DNA of 64,000 bases from Daphnia pulex (Eukaryota > Arthropoda > Branchiopoda > Diplostraca > Daphniidae): contig NC_060018.1 in NCBI RefSeq assembly GCF_021134715.1, positions 6,279,501 to 6,343,500 of the forward strand, in the 5' to 3' direction. The notes beneath the pieces were generated by a model, which saw only the letters and a program-made list of their open reading frames with translations, searched no databases and had not been told where the DNA came from. Of this stretch, positions 25,901 through 37,456 are shown one piece after another. Numbering within the stretch: the first letter of the stretch is position 1; the number at the start of each line of letters is the position of its first letter. Made by a program: the position numbers and the translations under genes.

Positions 25901-27284
25901 GATTAACAATTATACCATCCAATTATAAAATGCGGGGCTCACATGCGCAGCAGTAGTTATATATTATACAGTGGCAGAGAATGAAAGATTCATTTATTGC
26001 CGGCTATAGTATATATCCCGCTCTCTCCTATTACCAGATAACGTTCGTACCAATAAAATCGGATCATTTCGTTTCTCACAGTCTGGACTGAATTCGAAAG
26101 GAAGCAACGCCTCGTTTTCAGGTGAACGATAGATTAGACCCCACCAGATGCTCCTCTTCATCGTAAACCCAGCGCTTGTCACATGACTAATAAGCAATAG
26201 TGCTTGTTTGCATTTTTTATTATCGCCAGGTAAAATGATATTTTACTTACGAGGTATACCAGCCAAGATTTTTTCTAGAAGTTAATGGAATACACCTACG
26301 CGCCCGCTCCTTACAATTTACATGTGAGTTGTTTTCAGCTTCCCCCCCCCCCCCAGCGATGCAGCCAGTGATTTGAGACAAGTTTCGGCCGAAATCCCAT
26401 TACTAATATATTACCTATACCGCTAACCGCCTAGCGCAACGTTTTCGGAGTTTCCGTCGCCAAGGAAAACAATCGATTGCATAAATTCCCCCCAACGTTA
26501 AGCTGATGACTAAATATTCAGTGCTTAACGAAATCCTCCGGCCTGCCGTGGAATCTCAAAAGCCTATATAGCCTACCTTAACAGAACAAATTAGTCGAAC
26601 CAAATTTACAGAACACAAACTTTTAAGGGTCAATTAGAAAAGAAAAAAATAAAAAGCTCGGAATTAGCGTTTCCGCTGACTTGCTTGACAGGCAACATAA
26701 TCCCAAACGTAATTAAGGATTTCCTCTCCAGCCACTTTTTTTGTAATATCAACAACTTGGGAGGGCACAACAAAAAAAAAATCAAGAAGACGGAAAGGGA
26801 TATACTATAAATTGCCCACTAAACTAAAACAAAACAAAAAAATAGAGCGCTCAGCCATGTGATTAATCAATCGCCCCCAAAAAACGTTAATGAATTAAAT
26901 TGGCCAAACTCACTTGATAAACACGATGATGCCAACTTGAGCGATATCCTTTTCGAGCCGCTTCCTGGTCGCGGAAAAAAACACCAAAGAGAAAAAAAAA
27001 AAAACAAGAAGAAGCGAGAGTTAATTATAGCCGCTTCTATTGAGCTCTATAACAAAGCTGCCAGTGATTTGTTGACTTTACCAGCTCTCTTGAAGCAACG
27101 TCTTCTGAAGATCCGTCAAGTCGGCGACGGAAGCCATTGCCTTTTTGGCGGGCGGAAAGGCCGTTGAATGGGGGACTGTCGCCGCTGTAGCGACGATCCC
27201 ATCCGCGCCGTTCCTCACTTCATCTTTGCCGTTGGCCGTTTTATTCTTGCCATTGCCGCTGTGAGTGACGTGAGCGTTGCCCAT
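19996..27284 (-). CDS. Globin X-like globin
   Basis: Haem-binding globin of the X type, a mostly membrane-associated group thought to act in redox protection or signalling. Five coding exons: 27284-27082, 26964-26914, 21696-21592, 21067-20947 and 20217-19996; 233 residues. The globin domain runs from about 55 to 200. Seen: A-helix LQKTLLQESW with W68, GIIVF, LFETHPDMQSVF, CD-corner F97/F100, distal His H117 (LLSEHALRVM), proximal His H149 (ELGRKHDKNG), and GDDWTLDTEKAW in the G/H region. A 50-residue N-terminal extension starting MGN gives Gly2 for possible N-myristoylation; the Cys3 of other globin X proteins is absent. The tail is Ser-rich (a run of seven Ser) and acidic. A possible 5'UTR exon lies at 27616-27557 with an acceptor before 27290. 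Intron 2 is 5.2 kb. Confidence 0.88.
21967..22010. repeat. T14 and G12 homopolymers in globin intron 2
   Basis: T14 at 21967-21980 and G12 at 21999-22010. Such runs are slippage-prone and may be assembly weak points. Confidence 0.85.
24358..24379. repeat. (GA)11 microsatellite in globin intron 2
   Basis: Perfect GA dinucleotide run of 11 units inside the 5.2 kb intron. The intron (21697-26913) otherwise holds scattered poly-A/T runs and no supported gene on either strand. Confidence 0.9.
26342..26354. repeat. C13 homopolymer in globin intron 2
   Basis: Thirteen consecutive C on the plus strand. With G12 at 21999 it makes two long G/C runs of opposite orientation in one intron. Confidence 0.85.
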
Positions 27285-27616
27285 CTTCGCCTATATTATA
27301 TGCAGCAGTCAGAACAAATAATCCAGGTGGATGCGGTGTTTTCCGCTTGATTCAATTCATACAAACAGACAAACATCAAGACGAGAGACTCAAAAGCTTT
27401 TTTGGTTTTTTTTTTTCGTCTCTGGTTAGCACGGGGTAAACATGTATATACATGCACGTACGGCGCGGTGGCAACCTCACGTTCGGACGATTTTCAATGC
27501 TCTATCCAAATCTATAAACACGACAACATAAATGTTCAACTCTGTTCGGCACTCACCTGATGGAAGAAGACGTCGGGAATCTGTAGAGGTGGGCGAACAA
27601 AGGCGGCAGCGATGCC

Positions 27617-30600
27617 TGGAACAGATAAACAAACTAGCGAAAGGTGGAGCGAGCTGGGTGGGCGGATGAGAGGATGTTTGATCTTCTTAGCTAGCTCTCT
27701 TTTTATACTTTGTGTGCTTATTCTTTAATCTAGTTAAGTGTCTGTTTACCAGCGTACACACAACTCGCGGTAGGCCACGAATTGCGGGTGCGGAGCAATG
27801 CCAAACTCTTTCCCTGTCTGTCGCTATGCTATTGGGCGACTCCTGCAAGTTTGTGTGTGCGTGTGTTTGTCAGCTCGACGCTCTCGCACTACAGACGATT
27901 TGTGACGACAAAACCCGGTTCAAATACTACTACTATTTCTTCCTCGGCTCCAATCTCTTTCTATCGTGTGTGACGGCGAAGCGGAGAGAAATTGGCGAGT
28001 CTGCGCGTACGCCGCCCGGCGCCGGCGGAGACTGTAACTAAAAAAATACTGTCGCCTCCGCTGGATGCGTATAGCAGCTCAGTAGCAGCTAGTCCAAAGT
28101 AAAAGGGAGAGATCTGCACTAAATAACGCCGGATATTATAGATTCACTCTGCTGGGAATCAAGTTAAGGGGGCGTTTTTGATCGCATTAGAGTGTATAAT
28201 TGTAGTGTAAGGTGTATACGATGGCCTAATGTGATTGACGGGGATTATAAGGGTATACGCGATCGCAGGACATGGAGAGAGAGAGAGGCAGAAAAGTAGG
28301 CAGTCTATACATATGTATATTTATGTATTAGGATAGGTTCTCCGAATCCATACAATTGCTGGATATGTGTGTAAGTCTATCAATCGAGTGGGCGTTCCTC
28401 GGCTGTATACACACACAATAAGCAAATGGATTGCCTGAGAAAAGTCCGGCGGGGAGATCAATATTATATGATCTTCTTTTGAACTTGGCCATCATTTTGA
28501 TAGCCGCCGGTGGCCACCGGCGTTGTTGTTGCGCCGCTGTTTCTGTGGAGACGAGCTCGTCGGGATCATAACGCTGAGAAATTCTTAGTCCTGACATCAT
28601 CACGACTCATTGAATAAATAAGAGAATTTAAAAAAAAACTTTTTGCGCGGCGGATTTCAATGGCTAAAAACACTCCACTCCGACTTCTTCCTCCCTCCTT
28701 GTTCAGCCTTGGCGGATTGGCGTATGACCTTTTCTCCCTTTGGTTGATGGGCCGAATAGCTAATAGTGCTGTATATACCTACAAGACACGACACACAGCA
28801 CACTAGGTCTAGCTCACCAGGGTTTCCCTTTGTCCTAGCCTTTGTCTACACATCTCTCGTTGGACATTACAATGTTTCCCGGGAGAGAGTGAAGAAGCCG
28901 AAAACGGGAGAGACCAGCACGCAGAGCGATATTATATATCCCTATTGTATTCAAGGTATACTAGATATACGTCCCTATATTGCCGGCAATAAATAGAATA
29001 ACACGTCCACCAAACTTTATCTTTAGACTTAACGCTTCTTGATATAATAAATAGAGAGAGAGAAAGAAAGGCGACTGGAAATTATTTATCTGATGTAGAA
29101 CGTTGGGAAAGGCGCAATGCATCAACAGTCGGAACGTGAGCCCGCTACTGCCGCTGATGTTTGATTTATAGAGGGAGGCGACGCTATAGGGCGGGGAGAG
29201 TGAATAAAAAGACTCCTATCAGAATGGTTCTTGGAAATAGGAAAAATATTATTTATATTATCTCTCTCTCTGTCTCTATTCCGCTTGTCGCGATAATGCC
29301 AATTCAATCTTGAGCGGGTGGAATTGGAGTTGCGGCGGCAGATGCCGCGGCTGCTGTGCACCGCGCGAGCCCGTCGATGGCGCAATAATAACCCTTTCCT
29401 TGCCGCAAAAGTCTTCTCGGGGTCTTGACTAATTCAATTGTTCGCCAATGTTATTCTCTGATTATTATTGACGTGTCGTCACCCGTTGTCTGCAACCCAA
29501 TCGGCACTGCGGGTACTCGACGGTGTTGGCCTTATTTCCCCCTACTCAAACTTTTTTTTTTCCTCTCTCTCTCTCTTTGTTCATCGTACACCAAACTCTT
29601 CAAAACTTTCATTGTTATTGGAAAATACCTAGCAAGTGTTGAAAAGCAATATTTCTCGATAGTTCTTATCTAGGAGTTACGTTTCCCGGCGTCTACCTTA
29701 TCAAAATCAATACTGGTGTACACACCTGGATGGCACCTTGGGTTTATTAGAAACTGATGTGGCACGTTATGTCAGAAGAGACAATAAAGTCATATGGGCG
29801 TTAAGATGAATGTGCGAACCTCCCAGGTGTAAAATATGACAACTCTGTACTGCTACAATATTTTGAATTATTGGCTTTCTACTGCGCCACGATATTTGGT
29901 ATAATAATCTCCTTTCAATAAAGTTTACAAAACAAAGTATAGATAAACATATTTTAAAAAAAAATGAACATGGAGTCGATACATATGATGCTGCGTAGTT
30001 GAAAGTAACGTCGTAATGGCCTATCGCGCATCGGCCATTGAATATGGCTTATATGCATTTACTAGTTCGGTTGTTGAGGCGCACGTACTTTATTTGGGAT
30101 AGTTTCCGTTTCTCCTCTGGGAAATATTCCACTAGGCCTATATAACATTTGAAACCCCACCCGACAAAAGAAAGAACATGATATATTGAATATTAATATC
30201 TAGTTAGATTCACGTATGAAGTATGATATAATATACATTATTGCCTCTTATTCCATCGACTGGCAATTCTTGATCCATTATTCGACGGCGAGGTCGGGCG
30301 GGATCTACTTTAGCCTGGTAACGCCTAGGTAAAAGATGCAAATGTTGGCCCTTCCCATTATACATGCATATATAGGCTCTATACTTAATAGCCTGATGAT
30401 ACTCTACATAGCCAGCAGTACCAAGGATATAAAAATGGATTTATGTTCCTACTGTACTACCGTATAAGTAGCAATAATAGATTAAAAAGTCGAACCTACT
30501 CCCTTTCTAAAATAAAATCTCTTGGCCCTTTGTTTCGTAGAATTGAAGTCCCTTTTCAATAAAAGCTCCTTCTCTAATATCAGTCGGATGATCAATGTGG

Positions 30601-32298
30601 CTTTGCGAGAGCTACATACAGGTAACCATACGTCAGGCAGAATGATTATTCGATTTAGTCGTTCAATTAATAAAAGTCTGCACGCCCATGAACCCAGATA
30701 ATTGGCTGTGCATTCAGTACGATTATGCATATGTGGCTGCTGTGTTCCGGGCTGTGCAGCAGACTTACTGAGCATTATTGAGTGTCTCCATCCAGCTTTC
30801 CACAATGATCGGAAGGATAAAGTACTTTATATCGGGTGCGATCAATGTTTTCAATGCATATTTGAAATGCTGTGCGTGTCGAAGAACCCTTCGTTTTTTT
30901 TCCCCCGTTCCTATCTAAACTTGCATCTTTATGATGACGTTCATCAGGAAATAAATACGCAGCTGTTAAAATGCGAGTAATGCAGCGAAAACATTTCCTG
31001 AAAAAAAAGGATGAAAGGCGTGTGCCGAGCTCACCACCTACCACTCTAATAATGGCAGTCCTTTTGAAAATAAAATTTTAAAAACTATCGCAAATTACAA
31101 AAATAGCTTGACGCATTTTGTGGCGTTTTCTAAAAATGGGGACTGCAATTTTTAAAACTGGGAAATAAAAAAGGAATCGAATCATAGCCGGATATAATCT
31201 TATAGATCCATGCATTGGCGTATCCCGCAGCCAAATTGAGTTATCCGCCACTTTCTTCGTTTACAAAAAAAAAAAAAAAAAAAAGATTTCATCTGATGCA
31301 AATGACTCGAGAGAATGTTAGAGCCGACTACGCAATCGTGTCTTGTATATAAATGCAACATAACCATTCGTGTTTTCTTTCCATTTTCTAGAAAGGGCCC
31401 TTTTGAAATTCTATATGCCGTTCGGAAACGAGATGTGCGTTGGAGGCTTGGGGGACGAATGTCGTATTACCTCAGACTATAGCAAACACAGCCGAGAGAC
31501 ACTTTGCCTATATATACGACAGTCGAGCAATTCGTACCCCTAGTATACACGAAAAATAAGTGGCAGTAAAATTTCAAAAATAGAAAATTGACGGCACTGC
31601 ATGCCGCGCGCTCGTCTTTCTGTATACTCACGAAACATATAACAAACATTGCGCAACTGTTCCACACAACTTGGGTACGTTATTGTGTGCAAACTATCAA
31701 CAAGATATCAACATCGAATTTTTCTCCCAGATATTTGACAACGTCAATATTCTTTCCACTGTCATTTCACTTTTCCCGACAGAATATTAGATAGACTAAT
31801 ATAATTCTGGCAGTTTATTCATAACGCGGGAAAGAAATTGGACACGCTGTATATGGAAACAATTGCTTTTAGGCCTATTTCTCTCATCAATTGACTGTGC
31901 TTGACGCTCGTTGGAAATTTTTATGTATTCCATCATTTCTTGGAATCAGACTAAACAATAAAGCGGTGCAAATTTAGAACATAAAGTGTCTTATACCGAT
32001 ACTATCTTTCTGCGAAAAGTATCACGGTCACTGAGTACAATGTACGAAAATCTAGGCGTAGAAAGTTGAAACTTTCTTCGCACGTGAGTTCATAACAACA
32101 ACAAAAAAACAAAACAAACACTAGATTTTATAGGACATGCGCTCAAAATCTACTATCAAATAGGACGGCCCAAAATAGTAGGTCACAGTAAAACAAAAAA
32201 AACATGGCATTCTGTACAGCATCTCATTTACAGTTTACAGGACTATACTACATACGATCGCGTATGCGAAATCGGATACTTAAAATAGTTGAACGCGC
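27617..32298. other. Gene-poor intergenic stretch
   Basis: About 4.7 kb with no frame I can support. It holds the upstream region of the globin gene on the left, short GA/CT-rich tracts (around 28274-28286, 29052-29070 and 29561-29578) and an A18-type run near 31266. It may contain distant control elements or 5'UTR exons of the globin gene. Confidence 0.5.
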
Positions 32299-33144
32299 CT
32301 ATCCGGCCGGATTAGCCAGATAACTTCGAGAAGTTGGCACGTCACTCTTGAGCGAATGTTTGTAATCAATGAGCGCCTTTTCCACGTGAGCGGCGAGAGT
32401 GGCGAGTGTCCGGGAATGATCGGACGACAGAAAGAAATCGAAGCTGAAAATCTTTTTGTAATCGAATTTGTTCAAATCGACTGTGGCGTACCAGTTACCC
32501 ATGCCACGCTTCCGAACGGCTCCCTGGCCCAGCGTTGTCAAATCCCAAACGTTGTAGCCGACCGCTATGACGCCCAGTAGGAGAACATTGAAGAAGAAGG
32601 CAGTACAACAAATTAACAAGGGAACGTAAGTTACGAAGCCGACAGCCGCTTTGAGTCTGGTGCCCAAGTTGTAAGTCGGCTCCTTGCTCGGCTCTCGACG
32701 AATGACGGGCAACTTTTTCCAGGCTCTGGTTATGACATTTCCGGAGCGCTTGACGTAAGGAATCACATCTCGTCTGACTTTCGGGTGGCTCAGCATCTTT
32801 GCCATCTTGGGTAGTACGTTGTCATAGACAGAGTGGATGCTGGAAGATTCGTTCTGATACAGGGCCGGTAACTGGGTAGACGCTGGAAATGTCGGTTGAT
32901 GCTGGGTGGCGGGCAGAAATGTTATCGCTGTTGAATTTTCTGTTATTACTGGTGCCTGTGCGCAGCTGTCATTGAGAATATCCGTTCTGAGCGCTTCTTG
33001 AATTTTGAGTTGAGCTTCGGCGGAATCGTGAAAAACTGGTTCGAGATGGACGGCGGGATCAGCCATCAAACTTGTCGCAGAGTCTCTTGTCGATGCTAAC
33101 AGAAAATAGATGAGCCAGAAATATTTATCCGATAAACAATTCAT
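32299..33144 (-). CDS. Tandem family member 1 (short type), unknown function
   Basis: Member of the seven-gene cluster; 281 residues in one coding exon. The start is ATG at 33144, because an acceptor (TTGTTTAG) lies just upstream at 33160-33159; an upstream in-frame extension has only a GTG. Residues 1 to about 25 look like a signal peptide (YFWLIYFLLAS). A hydrophobic segment (FVTYVPLLICCTAFFFNVLL) is followed by the basic RKRGMGNW, then FDFFLSSDHSRTLATLAAHV, the family's conserved block. The C-terminal cysteine pair and the small last exon of the long members are absent; it ends SYLANPAG. Similarity to the others is clear but it is the most diverged copy. Likely secreted or membrane-anchored; function unknown. 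Confidence 0.8.
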   Translation of the reverse strand: MNCLSDKYFWLIYFLLASTRDSATSLMADPAVHLEPVFHDSAEAQLKIQEALRTDILNDSCAQAPVITENSTAITFLPATQHQPTFPASTQLPALYQNESSSIHSVYDNVLPKMAKMLSHPKVRRDVIPYVKRSGNVITRAWKKLPVIRREPSKEPTYNLGTRLKAAVGFVTYVPLLICCTAFFFNVLLLGVIAVGYNVWDLTTLGQGAVRKRGMGNWYATVDLNKFDYKKIFSFDFFLSSDHSRTLATLAAHVEKALIDYKHSLKSDVPTSRSYLANPAG

Positions 33145-33351
33145 CTTCAACGTCAAAACTAAACAAATTATTAAAGTCGTCACATAAGCCGGAACTTGAG
33201 GATCGAAACGCGCGTTGTGTTACCGAACGAAACAACGTTTCTTTTTGTCAATATTCAATCACTGTTAACTTTGATGAGGTTCCAATCAGTTGGAATGATT
33301 TTCTTTCCACTCACGAATAAACGCTCAACACGTTTTGAACTGATGTGTAAA

Positions 33352-33388
33352 CAAGTTCGACTCCGGTTGGTCATCGAACAACGACTGT
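33352..33388 (-). promoter_or_regulatory. Shared promoter-like block, family gene 1
   Basis: On the minus strand ACAGTCGTTGTTCGATGACC then a diverged GGAGTCGAACTTG: the same block that stands upstream of all seven family genes. Likely initiator and early 5'UTR. Confidence 0.45.
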
Positions 33389-34169
33389 GAGAAAACTTTC
33401 TCGGCCAGTCTTCTTTCTATGCAACCGAAGGCTTTAGCTTTTTTTATTCAAACGTACCTACACATAATTATGACCCAACGCCCTTCTCTTTTTCGTCCTC
33501 GTTCTTGTTCACCCGCCTGGTGTTCAGACGTTATTCATCACTTTATTAGAGCTGGAACTGTAATTACTATTTTAAAAAAATAATACCCGCGTCTAAATTT
33601 TTCAGATATTTCGTCTTGTTGACAACAGCAAAATCTTTTTCGTGAGTCACAAGTTTTAAGACGCCTTTTTTAAAAAATGTATTCTTCTGGAAATGAAATA
33701 TCTTTGAAATGTTTTGACAACGTAAAATAACAGCCCCTAGGACAAAACAAAAATTGGTAATTCATTCGAGATATAGTTGACTGTATATTCATTTGATTTC
33801 GAATGCAGAAACAAGAGCCATTTTCGGCACACGGTGCCCGCGCTCGGGCATAGTCGAGGAAATAAGAAGCAGTAAATTTAGGACAGGTCGTCGCCTGGGG
33901 CAGAGGTGGGTTTCGGTTTATACATATTACAGGAGTACAAATATCAGGAGGACATCAAATATTCACGCCGAAACGCATCGTCACGAGTTCATCGTGAACT
34001 CCAAAGTAGATGTAGGACGTTCCGAATGTCTACTATCAAACAGGACGGGTATAAAAAATATAGGACACGACGATATACCCAACATTCTTTTATAGAGCAT
34101 CCCATTTCCAATTGGGAGTTGCGTTGTGTTACGTCAAACCGGTTGTATCGTCTCCTTCCAGTTTTTTGG

Positions 34170-34637
34170 TCAAGACGAATATTTCGAGGTTGCTGCAGGA
34201 CGACGAGGCGGGTCTTCTTTCTTGGACGCAAAGATGTAACTTTCAAGAGCATGCTCCACTAAAGCGGCCAAAGAAACCAGATATCTGCGTTGCTCCGATG
34301 TCAAATAACGATCGAAATCAAAGTCGCTGCTGTTTATGCTGTTTATGCTCGCCGCGGTTGTCGTCAAGTCGCGTCTCTTGCGTCCACCGAATGGAAAGAC
34401 GCCAGCTGCAGAGAGAGCGGGAACCGTCAAGCCGAACGCTAAAATTCCGGCGAAAAATGGGATCGGAAGGAGCATGGCGAGTAGGTGAGCAGCCGAAGTG
34501 ATCAAGGGAACTGGCTCCTCGCTGGCTGGTTGTAAATCACGAATAGCGGAAGTTGCGGAGGAACATGCGGATGTCATCAACGTAACCAAAAACGATAAGC
34601 AGAGCCACCAATTCCCTGGCCATCTTGTCGCCTTCAT
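34170..34637 (-). CDS. Tandem family member 2 (shortest), unknown function
   Basis: 155 residues in one exon. The signal peptide GNWWLCLSFLVTLMTSACSS matches the GNWLL start of the other copies, but here the family's ATGGCC codon is out of frame and an ATG 14 bp upstream is used instead (MKATRWPGNW). Most of the middle region is missing. A hydrophobic segment (LLPIPFFAGILAFGLTVPAL) leads into GGRKRRDL and FDFDRYLTSEQRRYLVSLAA. It lacks the cysteine pair and the last exon, ending SKYSS. This is a compact derivative of the family; a decaying copy is possible, but the frame is intact from ATG to stop. Confidence 0.75.
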   Translation of the reverse strand: MKATRWPGNWWLCLSFLVTLMTSACSSATSAIRDLQPASEEPVPLITSAAHLLAMLLPIPFFAGILAFGLTVPALSAAGVFPFGGRKRRDLTTTAASINSINSSDFDFDRYLTSEQRRYLVSLAALVEHALESYIFASKKEDPPRRPAATSKYSS

Positions 34638-34890
34638 TTCGAATTAGAAAATCAAACAAATAAACAAGACATTTTTTGAAATTATATTGTCAGTCTCTGC
34701 AACTTTATGGTTGATATAAAAGTTCCTATTTTTAAAAGTTACCATTTAACGAATCTCGGAATCAAAATTTCAGAATCCAATCACGATATAAATGCGGATG
34801 AATCTGAAGCTGCTGCGCGCACAATTTATATTCTAATATCACGGCAGCAGCAGATCAGTCTGTTGTATAACCACCGGATTAAGGAGGACT

Positions 34891-34925
34891 GTTCAATCTC
34901 AGCTGATCCTCCTCAAACGACTGTA
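34891..34925 (-). promoter_or_regulatory. Shared promoter-like block, family gene 2
   Basis: Minus strand ACAGTCGTTTGAGGAGGATC then AGCTGAGATTGAAC, a version of the family block with a small insertion. Confidence 0.5.
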
Positions 34926-36105
34926 TAGGGAAACGTCCCAGCCTGGTAGTTTCTTCTATACTAACCGAGAGCTGCTGCTGCTATAGCCACGTGCGCCACT
35001 ATAAATAATTATGACCTAATGCCCGCCTCATCCAATTCGTTCTCCTTTCTAAATTCAGAATATTCCCTCCTCCTTCTTGTATACACATATCTCCACCCCT
35101 CCTTCTCACCTAGTTGGCACTCCACTTCTTGCCGCTGGGAGTCGAATTAAATCAATAAGTCTGTGTCTATATACTGGCTGGTTGCGGATGGATAAGACTT
35201 TTCAAAGGCAAGCGAATGTTGTGCCGTGTACGAAAACAAACAAAGGGAAAACAATTGCAGCACTCGGTGACAACTGAGAGAATGACAAAGAATAGGTTTC
35301 CTTTTACTGATTTCTGCTCAGCAACGAGGAATGCAAAAACAAAAAAACCCAACAAAACAAATGCGCGGTGAATGATTTTGAGCCGTCACAAAATAAAGAC
35401 TCTCGCACGCGAAGTAGCAAATGGTGTTATTGTAATATCCAGTAATATTGTCTTCCCTTAATACTCTTCTCTGTTCTCTCATCCGATCATCGTTTGGATC
35501 CAATAGCAATCCTTTATATGTCTAATAAGCCTCGTATGGTCGTTTCTCGATACGCTACCGTATTATTAGAGTGTGCGTGCTGAAAAGAATTAGCAGTATA
35601 CTTTTGAATTTACTGTAATAATGCTGATGACATCTTTTTTTATTTAAAATAAATTCCCATCAGCAGAATGCGAATAGATGCAGGTATGGTTCTGATTGAC
35701 GATGGGCGGCTGATATTCTGCTTTGATATGAATTTAAAAGAAAAATAGCGGTATCTCTTTTTATTTTCGTTGGTGAAATTTCCCTTTGAGGATAAAATAC
35801 ATAACATTTCAAGGTAGACACGTAATCAAAAAGAAATATGCGGATGCGCTTTCCTAGTCATGAAATAAATAAATGAGTTGCAGCTTTGACAAAATTATTG
35901 TGGCTTTACTTTACTGGAAGATGAGAATTAAATATTAGCAAGGTATGTTTGGGGGTATATTGAACAATAAATAAGGTCTGGGATTATTGAGACTGGCAAA
36001 TAAATTATTATGGTCGGCACAAAGTTACTACACGAAAGAAAAGAAAAATGACTACTAGATGGAATGTCAAACTATTTAAAAAAGAAGGATTATGATATAG
36101 TGTGT
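34926..36105. other. Intergenic between family genes 2 and 3
   Basis: AT-rich, no supported gene. The right end is 3'UTR and flank of family gene 3. Confidence 0.5.
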
Positions 36106-37183
36106 TCATCCAAAGATGGGGAGACTGCACTTCATTTTTCTGCAATCGGAGCTGCCACTGCGGGCGCCAATTTTGAACGCAGCCAGCATCTCGGACATGT
36201 ACGCAGGAACTAATGGTTCCAAATACCTATACGCAAATAGAACATACTCTGTATTAATGACACCTATGTTCGGCTCATTTTACAGAAATATCAGCAAACG
36301 CTTACGTGATGATGGGCTCGGTGAACTTGGCCCATCGATTAGTCATTTGGCCAACTTCGCAATAGTATCTCTCGAGGCAGGAGTCGTCCTTATAAGCGGT
36401 CATGTAGGTATCGAGCACACTATCCAGGCGAGCAGCTAATGATGCCAAAGTTGTGGACTGTTCAGGTGGCAAAAAGCGATCGAAATCAAAGACTTGGTTA
36501 TTGAGATCCTTGGCGGCGAACAAGTCCCGGCCCACTCGTCTTCGCCCGAACGCCGACACGGCAGGAAAGAGAACTAGGATCACCGAGAAAATCACGAAGA
36601 GGGCGGCAGTAGCAGCTACGAGGGGTGAGACGATGGCGAGTCCGATGGCCGTCACCGCACTGCTGATAGCGCCGAACGCCCTGTCAGCTATTTCACGCCG
36701 GCTGGGAATATTTTGCCACACTCGAGATGCGGCGGCCGCAGCGCTTCCGTGATGAGGCCTGATGTAAGGCAGCAACTCTTTCAGCTTTGAAGAATACTTC
36801 TCGACAACTTTGGGCATCTTGAAATAGAAAGAATTCATATAATCGTCCAGGTTGCTGTACAAAGACGCATCGGAAACGGAATAAGCATCCGGATGGATCG
36901 ATTGCTCAACGGGTGGAAAAGCAATACGGCTCGGTAATAATGCTTGTGATGCAGGATATTGCTGCGCCATCGGATATTTAAAATAGTTAGCGTGTGACGC
37001 ATCAGATTGGAGCGCGTGACCTTTTCGATTTTTAATGATCTCCGGGACAGGATTGACAGAATTTGTCAAAGCGGACTTGGAATCCGGGCCAGGATCAGTG
37101 GGAACGGTGCTGGCTGAGCTTGCAGCTGTTAATGATGCAGCTAATAATAAGCACAGTAACCAACTTGACGATAATCTAGCCAT
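36106..37183 (-). CDS. Tandem family member 3 (long type), unknown function
   Basis: Two coding exons, 37183-36306 and 36226-36106; 332 residues. Signal peptide about 1-22 (LLCLLLAASLTAASS). A low-complexity S/P-rich region to about 105, then KMPKVVEKYSSKLKELLPYI, ASRVWQNIPSRREIADR, a hydrophobic segment about 177-212, the basic FGRRRVGRDL (213-221, furin-like), VFDFDRFLPPEQSTTLASLA and the pair C269/C275 (DDSCLERYYCEVG). The last exon adds YLEPLVPAYM, GARSG and a second pair in DCRKMKC. A 93 bp 5'UTR intron (37283-37191) precedes the ATG; that acceptor argues against the in-frame upstream extension. Possibly a secreted protein released by cleavage after RRRVGR. Family unnamed. Confidence 0.85.
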
Positions 37184-37422
37184 TTTCCACCTGAACAAAA
37201 AAACAAATAAATAAATAAATAAAAACGAGCATAAACAACTCGTGCACAAATAAAAACTTACTAGTGGTAATTAAATTAGTTACCGTAAAAAAGGAATAAT
37301 TATCACAAAACTTTAGCAGCAATAATCCAATTCAGATTTTTTAAATAGAACGAATTCCGTTATTTAGTATTAAGTTCACTAGCACACCAGCAGACGGGAA
37401 TGAGGTAACACCAGATTGATGA

Positions 37423-37456
37423 CAAGTTCACCTTTGGCTGATCGTCGAACGACTGC
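37423..37456 (-). promoter_or_regulatory. Shared promoter-like block, family gene 3
   Basis: Minus strand GCAGTCGTTCGACGATCAGC then CAAAGGTGAACTTG; near-consensus copy of the family block. Confidence 0.55.

Noticed and set aside
27901-27935. tRNA B-box-like GGTTCAAAT
   Set aside because: No matching A box or cloverleaf can be drawn around it; no tRNA or rRNA gene was supported in the window.
33145-33183. N-terminal extension of family gene 1 to 33183
   Set aside because: It would start at GTG and crosses a splice acceptor; the ATG at 33144 fits the family. The same reasoning removes upstream TTG-type starts of genes 6 and 7 and of RAB26 exon A1.
33793-34501. Several plus-strand open frames of 100-129 codons
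   Set aside because: They lie opposite family gene 2 and its 3' flank, whose signal peptide and conserved DFD/SLAA block show the coding strand is minus.
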